From positions 52,923 through 116,922 of the forward strand of contig JAGZIW010000005.1 in the NCBI GenBank assembly GCA_018366035.1: a DNA stretch of 64,000 bases, read 5' to 3'. Made by a program: the position numbers and the translations under genes. The notes under the pieces are model-generated. The model was not told where the DNA came from. It was given only the letters and a program-made list of their open reading frames with translations, and made no database searches. Shown here piece after piece: positions 57,151 to 64,000 of the stretch. Numbering within the stretch: the stretch's first letter is position 1; every line of letters begins with the position of its first letter. The DNA is from Butyricicoccus pullicaecorum (GTDB lineage: Bacteria > Bacillota > Clostridia > Oscillospirales > Butyricicoccaceae).

Positions 57151-58413
57151 TCACTCCACCTGATATCCTTGCAGCTTCCCACATAGCTTATCATCTACAA
57201 TGGCTGTCACAAGCGTTCCATTTTCTGCATAGTCGAGAGACAGAACCTGTGCCTCTCTATGCAGGATATCCAATACGGCGCCATCGCTATATGGGATACA
57301 GAGCCGCATTTCATGCTTTCCGCGTCCCAGTGCCTGCTCGATGGCAGACAGCAAAGCATCTGTACCCTCGCCAGTCTTTGCAGAGAACAACACACCATCT
57401 CGTGCCGTCGGCAGTTCCGTACATTTATCCGCTTTATTATAGACCATAACACGAGGAATTTCCTGTGCACCCAACTGCTCAATGACCTTATCCACAGTCT
57501 GTGCATGAATTTCCCAGCTTGGGTCAGAGATATCCACAACATGCAGGAGCAAATCTGCATACGCGAGTTCCTCAAGCGTCGCCTTAAACGCCGACACCAA
57601 ATGGTGCGGCAGCTTTCGGATAAATCCAACCGTATCTGACAATAGGATTTCCTGCGTGTCCGAAACTCTTTTTTTACGAGTTGTTGGGTCGAGTGTATCG
57701 AACAAGCGGTCATTCGCCTCAATACCCGCATCGGTCAGGAGATTGAGCAGTGTTGACTTCCCCGCGTTTGTATATCCCACAATTGCCACAAGCGGCAGCT
57801 CGGTTTTCTTACGCTGGCGGCGCTGTACGGCGCGTACCTGACGCACCTGCTCAAAATCCGCACGCAGCTTATCAATCCTGCGGCGAATGTGACGTCGATC
57901 CGACTCCAGCTTGCTTTCACCTGGTCCTCTCGTACCAATACCGCCGCCCAAACGGCTCATTGCATGACCAAGCCCCGCAAGCCGCGGCAAGATATACTGA
58001 TACTGTGCCAGTTCTACCTGTAACTTTCCTTCTCCAGTCCGTGCACGCTGCGCAAAGATATCTAAAATCAGTCCTGAGCGATCTAAAATTGTTTTTTTGG
58101 TCAGTTCTTCAAGCACACGCATTTGCGAGGGGGAAAGTTCATTGTCAAAAATAATCAGCTCCGCATTGTTTCCCTCAGCCAAAAGGCGAATCTCCTCCAC
58201 CTTTCCCTCTCCGATAAAGGTTCTGGCATCTGGTGCTGGACGTGTTTGCAGAGTCACTGCAACAGGTTGTCCGCCTGCGGTTTCCGTCAGCGCGGCAAGC
58301 TCGGCAAGTGTTTCCTCATCTGCATTTTGTTCTGCTGGAAAGCTATGGCAGGCAAGTCCAACGAGCACCGCACGTTCGATATGCTTCTCCTCTGTTTCCG
58401 CTGGATTCATCAT
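57151..58413 (-). CDS. hflX: HflX GTPase
   Basis: 420 residues from ATG 58413 (AAGGAGG upstream; MMN start). N-terminal HflX domain (RTFIGEGKVEEIRLLAEGNNAELIIFDNELSPSQ) and the GTPase G domain: G1 VGYTNAGKST, G2 T in DPTTRKKRV, G3 DTVGFIR, G4 NKAD. GAGQ-type GGGIGTRGPGESKLE precedes the G domain. HflX rescues or splits stalled 70S ribosomes. Followed at once by yigZ. Confidence 0.96.
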   Translation of the reverse strand: MMNPAETEEKHIERAVLVGLACHSFPAEQNADEETLAELAALTETAGGQPVAVTLQTRPAPDARTFIGEGKVEEIRLLAEGNNAELIIFDNELSPSQMRVLEELTKKTILDRSGLILDIFAQRARTGEGKLQVELAQYQYILPRLAGLGHAMSRLGGGIGTRGPGESKLESDRRHIRRRIDKLRADFEQVRQVRAVQRRQRKKTELPLVAIVGYTNAGKSTLLNLLTDAGIEANDRLFDTLDPTTRKKRVSDTQEILLSDTVGFIRKLPHHLVSAFKATLEELAYADLLLHVVDISDPSWEIHAQTVDKVIEQLGAQEIPRVMVYNKADKCTELPTARDGVLFSAKTGEGTDALLSAIEQALGRGKHEMRLCIPYSDGAVLDILHREAQVLSLDYAENGTLVTAIVDDKLCGKLQGYQVE

Positions 58414-58536
58414 CGTATGATTCGCCTCCTTGATCGTGTGCCTATTGCGTCTGATATGAAAAAGAACCCCTTCTTGCATTGACCTGTATTTTCCACAAAA
58501 TTGCAAGAAAGTGAACCTTACAACCCTAAGAAAAGA

Positions 58537-58565
58537 AAAACCATCGAAGTGACCTTCGATGGTTT
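58537..58565 (-). terminator. Terminator of rpmE
   Basis: AAACCATCGAAG, TGAC, CTTCGATGGTTT with T-rich tail on the minus strand. Confidence 0.88.
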
Positions 58566-58569
58566 CATC

Positions 58570-58773
58570 TTACTTGTCCAGATTGAAACGCTTCTTAAAG
58601 CGATCAACACGTCCGCCGGTATCTACCAGCTTCTGCTTACCGGTGAAGAACGGGTGACACTTCGAACAAACGTCAACTACGATATTCTCCTTAGTAGAGC
58701 CAGTTTCGATGACATTGCCGCAAGCGCAACGAATGGTCGTCTGCTTATAATCGGGATGGATTCCCTGCTTCAT
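58570..58773 (-). CDS. rpmE: 50S ribosomal protein L31 (zinc form)
   Basis: 67 residues. MKQGIHPDYKQTTIRCACGN with cysteine pair CAC and CSKC later (DVCSKCHPFFTGKQKLVDTGGRVDRF). The four-Cys arrangement marks the zinc-binding L31 paralogue. Own promoter (58817-58845) and terminator. TGACA RBS region GAAAGAGGTG precedes it. Confidence 0.97.
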   Translation of the reverse strand: MKQGIHPDYKQTTIRCACGNVIETGSTKENIVVDVCSKCHPFFTGKQKLVDTGGRVDRFKKRFNLDK

Positions 58774-58816
58774 GTTGTTTCACCTCTTTCCGGTTATGCC
58801 TTACAGTCGTACCAAT

Positions 58817-58845
58817 ATAATAACATGACTTTCAAAAGATTGCAA
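58817..58845 (-). promoter_or_regulatory. Promoter of rpmE
   Basis: TTGCAA (58840-58845), 17 bp, TATTAT (58817-58822) on the minus strand. Confidence 0.7.
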
Positions 58846-58868
58846 GCCTTATTTGAATTTTTTTGAAT

Positions 58869-59330
58869 TTATTTTTTATAGACCAAATCCTCCGGTGTCC
58901 AGTCCTTGAGGACCGGCTGCATGCTGCGTGCAATTTTCTTTGCGCCTTCCAAATCGTGCAGCAGATAGTTGCCGCACTCGATTCGGCTGACGCCCGGAAT
59001 CTGGTCGTCTGAGAACGCTGCCACAAAGTCCATCGTATCCTGTACCAGACGAATGGCGTCTGTCGGCTCTAAGTCTCTTACCAGAAAATAAAATCCAGTT
59101 TGGCAGCCCATCGGACCTGCATAAATAATGTGCTCCGCAAACTTTGAATTGCGTACATAGGTCGCAAACAGGTGCTCGAAGGTATGAGAAGCCGCCGGAT
59201 CTAAGTAAACGCCGCCATTGGGTGTTACCATACGCACATCATAGGTCGTAATATCGCCGTCAATGCGTGAGGTATACATGCCCGGTGTCAGCAGGTCATG
59301 ATTGACCTCAAAACTTGCAATTCGCTTCAT
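58869..59330 (-). CDS. luxS: S-ribosylhomocysteine lyase
   Basis: 153 residues from ATG 59330 (AGGAGAG upstream). It splits S-ribosylhomocysteine to homocysteine and DPD, the autoinducer-2 precursor, in the methyl cycle. The zinc site is HTFEHLFATYVRNS (HxxEH) with the third ligand Cys in YAGPMGCQTGFYFL-type motif (here GPMGCQTGFYF). Normal length. Divergent from bioY. Confidence 0.96.
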   Translation of the reverse strand: MKRIASFEVNHDLLTPGMYTSRIDGDITTYDVRMVTPNGGVYLDPAASHTFEHLFATYVRNSKFAEHIIYAGPMGCQTGFYFLVRDLEPTDAIRLVQDTMDFVAAFSDDQIPGVSRIECGNYLLHDLEGAKKIARSMQPVLKDWTPEDLVYKK

Positions 59331-59363
59331 ATAGATACTCTCCTTTTGTTTTTCTTTTTGTTT

Positions 59364-59392
59364 ATTATACATCTCTGCAAATAAAATGACAA
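59364..59392 (-). promoter_or_regulatory. Promoter of luxS
   Basis: TTGTCA (59387-59392), 17 bp, TATAAT (59364-59369) on the minus strand. Confidence 0.75.
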
Positions 59393-59403
59393 TGTGTTTT
59401 TTC

Positions 59404-59432
59404 TTGACATCTTTCTTGTGATATGATATGAC
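59404..59432 (+). promoter_or_regulatory. Promoter of bioY
   Basis: TTGACA (59404-59409), 17 bp, TATGAC (59427-59432). No BirA operator recognised. Confidence 0.6.
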
Positions 59433-59464
59433 TAATTCGTAACTTAGTTTTGGAGGTATCTTTT

Positions 59465-59995
59465 ATGTATGCACGCCCTCTCACTGCAACAGCACTCTTT
59501 GCTGCACTGACCGCTGTTTTCTCTCAAATTGCAGTCCCTACCCCTTGGCTGATTCCCATCAATCTTGCCACCTGCTCGGTTTTTCTTTCCGGTGCGCTGC
59601 TCGGTGCGCGGTGGGGCATGGCATCTCAGCTCATATATCTCGCACTGGGATTATGTGGAATCCCCGTTTTTTCCGGATTTCGTGGCGGTGCGCAGGTGCT
59701 GCTTGGTCCTACCGGCGGCTATATCGTTGGTTATGTTCTCGCCGCTCTCGTGGTTGGCCTGTTCGCAGAACGGTGGACATTTCGCGGTGAACTGGTGCTC
59801 TCCATGATCTGCGGACTGAGTCTGTGCTATGCTTTAGGTACTGTGTGGTTTATGGTACAAACTGCAAGCACACTTTCTCATGCACTTACCCTGTGTGTGC
59901 TTCCCTTCCTTCTAGGTGATGCCCTCAAAATCCTTACGGCAGCGATACTCTGCAAGCGTTTGCTGCCCGTATTTCATCTGCATCAAAAAGTCTAA
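59465..59995 (+). CDS. bioY: Biotin transporter substrate-binding subunit BioY
   Basis: 176 residues from ATG 59465 (TGGAGG upstream). Six predicted helices, S component of an ECF-type importer. Family features are the N-terminal TATALFAALTAVFSQIAVP, GALLGARWGMASQLIYLALGLCGIPVFSGFRGGAQVLLGPTGGYIVGY, with the GPTGGYI motif. It probably uses an energising EcfAAT module encoded elsewhere. Confidence 0.94.
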   Translation: MYARPLTATALFAALTAVFSQIAVPTPWLIPINLATCSVFLSGALLGARWGMASQLIYLALGLCGIPVFSGFRGGAQVLLGPTGGYIVGYVLAALVVGLFAERWTFRGELVLSMICGLSLCYALGTVWFMVQTASTLSHALTLCVLPFLLGDALKILTAAILCKRLLPVFHLHQKV

Positions 59996-60012
59996 ACCTG
60001 CAAAATATAAAA

Positions 60013-60050
60013 AAGTCGCTGTGCCCTTTCTTTTCCGAGCACAGCGACTT
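60013..60050 (+). terminator. Terminator of bioY
   Basis: AAGTCGCTGTGC ... GCACAGCGACTT, 12-bp stem, AT-rich tail. Confidence 0.75.
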
Positions 60051-60063
60051 CAAATTTTCAAGC

Positions 60064-60090
60064 TCCAAGGATATGCGCCTTGGATTTTTT
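60064..60090 (+). terminator. Second terminator after bioY
   Basis: TCCAAGG, ATATGCG, CCTTGGA, TTTTTT. A compact backup terminator. Confidence 0.8.
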
Positions 60091-60154
60091 ATGCCTTTTC
60101 GAGCACAAAGGCAAAGAGAACAGCTTTCGTTTCTGCGTAAAGGCTATTTCGTAC

Positions 60155-60862
60155 TTATAGTGCAGATGCAATAATCTCCTTGACCTGTTCGGGCAGTGCC
60201 TTCAGCGCATCACGGGACATGCCTTTGGTCTCAATCGCCGAATGAATCGTGACAAAAATCTCCCCCGGCTGAATCCAAAAATTGTTTGCCTCCATAATGC
60301 GATATGAACCATCAATGGTAACGGGAACGATAGGCGCCTCGGCACGTGCTGCAATCCGAAAAGCGCCAGCTTTGAATGCATGCATCGCCCCACCGCGAGA
60401 GCGCGTCCCCTCTGGGAAAATCGTCACACTTCGACCACTTCTCAGAAGCTTCTCCCCGTCCAAAATCACCTGCGCACCCGCACGCGGAGAAGACCTGTCC
60501 ACAAACAGGCAATGCAGATGCCGCATCCATGCACGGATTCCCGGGAGCCGATCGATTTCTTTTTTTGCTACCAAACCATGCGGTTCTCTGAGCGATGTCA
60601 ACATAATGGGAATATCAAAATATCCCTGATGATTTGCGACATATACAGCCGCCCCCTCCGGTAAATTTTCTTGTCCCGTAATATGCACAGAAACACCGGC
60701 AAGACGCATGAGACGATGTGCCCAGCGCTCCACCATACCCTGCACCTCTTGATCTGCTCTTTTATGAAGCCCGCGCTTTTCCAACACCCAAATGTACGCG
60801 CTAACCGGCAGGCTCAGCAAGATATATGCCCAAAAATAAATGAACCAAATAATTGTCCTCAT
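60155..60862 (-). CDS. plsC: 1-acyl-sn-glycerol-3-phosphate acyltransferase
   Basis: 235 residues, PlsC family membrane-bound acyltransferase of phospholipid synthesis. Motif 1 is VANHQGYFDIPI (NHxxxxD), motif 3 FPEGTRSRGG; a hydrophobic N-terminal helix (TIIWFIYFWAYILLSLPVSAYIW) anchors it. Overlaps the upstream MATE gene stop by 4 bp. Its own start is at 60862. Confidence 0.92.
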   Translation of the reverse strand: MRTIIWFIYFWAYILLSLPVSAYIWVLEKRGLHKRADQEVQGMVERWAHRLMRLAGVSVHITGQENLPEGAAVYVANHQGYFDIPIMLTSLREPHGLVAKKEIDRLPGIRAWMRHLHCLFVDRSSPRAGAQVILDGEKLLRSGRSVTIFPEGTRSRGGAMHAFKAGAFRIAARAEAPIVPVTIDGSYRIMEANNFWIQPGEIFVTIHSAIETKGMSRDALKALPEQVKEIIASAL

Positions 60863-62250
60863 AAAGTTGTATCCTCTTGAACCGGTTCCATTTTGCGCAG
60901 TTGTTTCTTATCAATCCACATGAGCACTATGAATGATAAAACAAGAGCTACTGCTTCCGCAATTGGGAACGCATACCACACTGCCGTCAATCCAAACAGC
61001 TTTGCCAGCAATACCGCAACCGGCAGGATTCCCAACAGCTGTCGGAATACTGACACGACGAGAGACGCCAGTCCATGTCCAATCGCCTGAAACAAGGTAG
61101 AATTCATAATGCCAAAACTTGCAAACACAAAGGAAAGGCTAATTGTGCGCAGAGCAGGTACACCAAGCTCTATTAAGGCTGCTGTCGCTTCCGGATTATT
61201 GGGATCTGAAAAAATTCCTATCATCTGTTCTGGGAATATCTGGAAAACAACGGTACCAATAATCATAATGATCAGTGCATAAGATGCCGCAACGCGATAT
61301 GCACTCATAAGCCGCTCTCGATTTCTTGCGCCAAAATTATAGCCCATTACTGGAAGCGCACCCTGATTCAGTCCAAACACTGGCATAAATACAAAGGTTT
61401 GCAGCTTAAAATAAATGCCCAGAACGGTAACGGCAGCCTCCGAAAACTGAATCAAAATGATGTTCATTCCAGCAGTCAAAACAGAGGAGATGCTTTGCAT
61501 GATAATACCCGGAAATCCGACCTGATAAATTTCTTTCAGCATACTAAACTTTACTTTCCAGCCAAAAAAGCGTATCTTTAGTACCTTTTGATGAAAAAAT
61601 ACGCCCCAAATCCCAATACACATAGCAGCAATCTGCCCCAAAACCGTAGCAATCGCTGCTCCCTGTATGCCAAGCTCTGGGAATGGCCCAATTCCAAAAA
61701 TCAGCAATGGATCTAAAATAATATTTACAATCGATCCAACCAGTCCCTGAATCATTGGAACGATCATGTTTCCGGTTGCCTGCTGAATCTTCTCACACAT
61801 AATATAAACAATCAAAAACGCGCTGAATCCAACCGAAATATAAGAATACTGCACAGCTTGTTCCAATACATTTGCATTATGTGTAAAGCCTGCCAAAAAT
61901 GGACGGCTTCCAAACAGAGCGACCAAAACAAATAAGAGTCCGCAAAAGATTGACAGCCCCAAGCCATGCTCTGCGGCTTGCTCAGCCCGCTCATTTTCTT
62001 TTCCGCCAAGGCAGCGTGACATCAGCGAATTCACGCCGACACCGGAACCAACTGCTACCGCAATCACGAGCTGCTGCAGCGGAAAGACGAGGGAAACCGC
62101 AGTCAAAGCGTCCGCGGAATAATGTGCAACAAACGCACTGTCTACGATATTGTAGAGCGCATTGATCAGCATGGAAATAATCGCCGGAACAGACATACTC
62201 CAAATCAGCGGCGCCATACGCATCGTTCCCATTTTTTGTTGTGAGTGCAA
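60859..62250 (-). CDS. MATE-family efflux transporter
   Basis: 463 residues, 12 predicted membrane helices in two halves. It starts at TTG 62250 with AGAAGGA upstream; the second ATG (MGTM) is an alternative. N-terminal MRMAPLIWSMSVPAIISMLINALYNIVDSAFVAHY is the family opening; QLVIAVAVGSGVGVNSLMSRCLG and FALNQGALPVMGYN-type segment (here FGLNQGALPVMGYNFGARN) are typical. Exports drugs or metabolites by cation antiport; substrate unknown. Confidence 0.92.
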   Translation of the reverse strand: MHSQQKMGTMRMAPLIWSMSVPAIISMLINALYNIVDSAFVAHYSADALTAVSLVFPLQQLVIAVAVGSGVGVNSLMSRCLGGKENERAEQAAEHGLGLSIFCGLLFVLVALFGSRPFLAGFTHNANVLEQAVQYSYISVGFSAFLIVYIMCEKIQQATGNMIVPMIQGLVGSIVNIILDPLLIFGIGPFPELGIQGAAIATVLGQIAAMCIGIWGVFFHQKVLKIRFFGWKVKFSMLKEIYQVGFPGIIMQSISSVLTAGMNIILIQFSEAAVTVLGIYFKLQTFVFMPVFGLNQGALPVMGYNFGARNRERLMSAYRVAASYALIIMIIGTVVFQIFPEQMIGIFSDPNNPEATAALIELGVPALRTISLSFVFASFGIMNSTLFQAIGHGLASLVVSVFRQLLGILPVAVLLAKLFGLTAVWYAFPIAEAVALVLSFIVLMWIDKKQLRKMEPVQEDTTL

Positions 62251-62403
62251 AAAAATCCTTCTTTCTTCTAAAAAATCTTGCCCATCTTCTCCTATGGACA
62301 GAAAACCATTTTATATTTTACCTGATATAAAAATGCTTTGCAATGCCACATTTCAACAAATCTGGTGATTTTTCTTGATTTCTTCCAGATTACATTGAAA
62401 AAG

Positions 62404-63681
62404 CTATCGTGCAATATATTCTGGCCGCATTTTAGAATATAGTATCTTTTGCGCATGATACAACCCAGAATATCCAGAAAGCATGTATGACACCGCACAG
62501 GCAAGGGCAATGAGCGGAAGTCCCGCCCCTCCAAAAAGTTCATAAGCGAGCAGAATCGAGGTCAATGGGCAGTTTGTGACCCCACAAAATACTGCTGCCA
62601 AGCCGATTCCTGCTGCAAACGATGTAGGAATCCCCAAAAAGCTTCCATAAAACGATCCAAATGTTGCGCCAGCAAACAGCGCAGGAACAATTTCTCCCCC
62701 CTTAAAGCCTGCTCCCAACGTGATTGCTGTCAGTACAATCTTAATAAAAAATGCTGCTGGACGTGCATGTCCTGCAAAGGCTCTGGCGATGACCTCCATT
62801 CCCGCCCCAATATAATCCTGACCAAACAGAAAACCCGCTGCCATCATAATACACCCACCAACAAACGCTCGCATATATAAATTCGGCAAATATCTTGCAT
62901 AAAAATGATGTACTATGTTAAAAGCATGGCAAAATAGTACTGCAACCAGCGCACATAACATTCCCAGCACAACCACTTTTCCCAGCGCAAGCGGTGTTAT
63001 TTGCAGCACAGCTGCAATGGAAAACACCTCTGCATGTCCCCCAAGTGCATTTGCTGTCATCATGGCAATCAATGCTGATAGCAGGCAAGGAACAATTGCC
63101 GCATAATACATTACCCCAACGCTTACGACCTCCATCGCAAATACCGCAGCGGTAAGGGGTGTGCCAAACAATGCTGCAAATCCTGCCGCCATTCCGCACA
63201 TTTTGATAACACGTTCGTCCTTATCATCTAAGCGCATAAGTCTGCCAACAGACGCAGAAATCGAACTTCCCAACTGTAAAGCTGCTCCTTCACGTCCAGA
63301 AGATCCACCGAACAAATGGGTCAAAATGGTTGTCACAATAATAAGCGGCGCTGTCCGCAGCCGAAGAGGTGCATTCTCGCGCACAGAAATGATGACCAGA
63401 TTGGTTCCCTGATCGCGAGACATATCCGAAACCTGATATAGCCATACAATCAGCAGACCTGCAAACGGCAATCCAAATAGAATCCAAGGGTGTTCGATAC
63501 GAAAACCAGTGACCCATACAATAGCATGATGGAATCCAGCGCCAATACCCCCAACTACAACACCAATTACACAAGCGAAAAAGATCCATCGGATAAATAT
63601 CCATGCACTTTGGATTGGTGCAAATGGAGTATTGTCCTCTGTCCGAAACAGCCTCTCTCTCCACTCCGCTATCTTTTTCAT
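62404..63681 (-). CDS. ClC-family chloride channel/transporter
   Basis: 425 residues, 10 to 12 helices. The conserved GSSGREGAALQLGSSI holds the gating glutamate region (GREGP in most homologues; here Ala replaces Pro). Further GxFxP-like segment GGEIVPALFAGATFG occurs in the second half. Lacks C-terminal CBS domains. GGGGGG precedes ATG 63681. Could be a Cl-/H+ exchanger or a channel; the sequence does not decide. Confidence 0.9.
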   Translation of the reverse strand: MKKIAEWRERLFRTEDNTPFAPIQSAWIFIRWIFFACVIGVVVGGIGAGFHHAIVWVTGFRIEHPWILFGLPFAGLLIVWLYQVSDMSRDQGTNLVIISVRENAPLRLRTAPLIIVTTILTHLFGGSSGREGAALQLGSSISASVGRLMRLDDKDERVIKMCGMAAGFAALFGTPLTAAVFAMEVVSVGVMYYAAIVPCLLSALIAMMTANALGGHAEVFSIAAVLQITPLALGKVVVLGMLCALVAVLFCHAFNIVHHFYARYLPNLYMRAFVGGCIMMAAGFLFGQDYIGAGMEVIARAFAGHARPAAFFIKIVLTAITLGAGFKGGEIVPALFAGATFGSFYGSFLGIPTSFAAGIGLAAVFCGVTNCPLTSILLAYELFGGAGLPLIALACAVSYMLSGYSGLYHAQKILYSKMRPEYIAR

Positions 63682-63777
63682 AGAATCCCCCCAACCTCTT
63701 TATTTCATTCGATATGAATGACTATCATGCTTTTCTGCTTTCATAACCTTGTGATTGCTTTCTGTCCTCTATGTATA

Positions 63778-63804
63778 AAGCCCTCCGCATTGCGGAGGGC
63801 TTTT
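63778..63804 (-). terminator. Terminator of the guaB-like gene
   Basis: AAGCCCTCCGC, ATT, GCGGAGGGCTTTT. 11-bp stem just past the stop codon. Confidence 0.88.
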
Positions 63805-63822
63805 CCATATTCAAGTTTTTAC

Positions 63823-64000
63823 TTATGAGAAGATACCGCTGAGTCCTTGAGCACAACATCATGTGCGCCGCCCTCTACAATCGAGGTTGCAGAAACCAAT
63901 GTGATTTTTGCCTTTGCCTGCAATTCTGCAATGGTCAGAGCGCCGCAATTGCACATGGTGGAACGTACCTTATTGAGAGTTAATGTGACATTGTCCTTGA
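63823..64000 (-). CDS. guaB: IMP dehydrogenase, C-terminal fragment
   Basis: Final 58 codons of a gene that continues beyond the window end. The product ends ...TMCNCGALTIAELQAKAKITLVSATSIVEGGAHDVVLKD..., the C-terminal pattern of the longer clostridial IMP dehydrogenases. It oxidises IMP to XMP in GMP synthesis. The catalytic part is outside the window. Confidence 0.78.

Noticed and set aside
1..64000. CRISPR arrays, prophage, insertion sequences
   Set aside because: I saw no regularly spaced repeat units, transposase or integrase motifs, or phage genes anywhere in the window.

Overview
The window looks like chromosome of a low-to-moderate GC, Gram-positive gut anaerobe of the Clostridia, most likely Oscillospirales. 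This is inferred from family content, not from a marker-gene search. The signs are strong AGGAGG ribosome binding sites, near-consensus sigma-A promoters with 17-bp spacers, HPr kinase/phosphorylase, a tRNA-sensing T-box leader, a dgt-dnaG-rpoD cluster, an LCP wall-polymer ligase, LuxS, many GTG/TTG starts, and a c subunit with sodium-type ligands. I see no prophage, insertion sequence, plasmid gene or CRISPR array. Most of the window is core metabolism, with a few AT-rich patches of small unknown genes.

Layout. 1-8.6 kb: the start of a glycerophosphodiesterase gene, an Suv3-type helicase, rpmB, then hprK, a PHP phosphatase, a ROK glucokinase, a secreted amidase and a small redox protein, followed by a methyltransferase. 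8.6-15.4 kb: a disaccharide island with GH112 phosphorylase, a small membrane protein, two ABC permeases and a binding lipoprotein, facing a divergent AraC regulator. It probably imports and phosphorolytically splits beta-galactosyl disaccharides from mucin or milk glycans. 15.4-20.8 kb: ilvB-ilvN-ilvC-ilvD behind a T-box whose specifier reads as AUC (Ile). 20.8-21.9 kb: a DUF421/DUF4363 pair. 22.1-29.2 kb: a complete F-type ATP synthase operon. 29.4-33 kb: a small P-loop protein, a D,D-carboxypeptidase, aroQ and a Xaa-Pro peptidase.

33-35.3 kb is an AT-rich patch of small secreted or membrane proteins, including three genes of 50, 50 and 39 codons. 35.3-44.5 kb: ybaK, an unknown protein, yqeG, a TIM-barrel protein, a TetR regulator with an operator over its own promoter, ptsH, a glycosyltransferase, an LCP protein joined to pyk, and a nucleotidyltransferase. 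44.5-46.7 kb: secG and then a CNNM/CorC-type transporter. 46.8-49.9 kb: a GIY-YIG/Nudix fusion, a probably frameshifted secreted protein, an unknown protein and two tRNA-Leu genes. 50-52.3 kb: three membrane proteins and a TetR regulator that share a palindromic site. 52.3-64 kb: rpoD, dnaG, dgt, yigZ, hflX, rpmE, luxS, bioY, plsC, a MATE pump, a ClC channel and the 3' end of guaB.

The most interesting signal is upstream of the CNNM transporter at 45.2-45.4 kb. A consensus promoter is followed by a very short reading frame whose product begins MDHDDSDANP, then a strong intrinsic terminator, then the transporter gene. This is the arrangement expected if translation of an acidic, proline-containing leader peptide reports Mg2+ to an attenuator. 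Other points worth checking are the two-carboxylate sodium motif in AtpE, an HPr with Arg in place of regulatory Ser46, the GIY-YIG/Nudix fusion and the paired 13-bp TetR palindromes.
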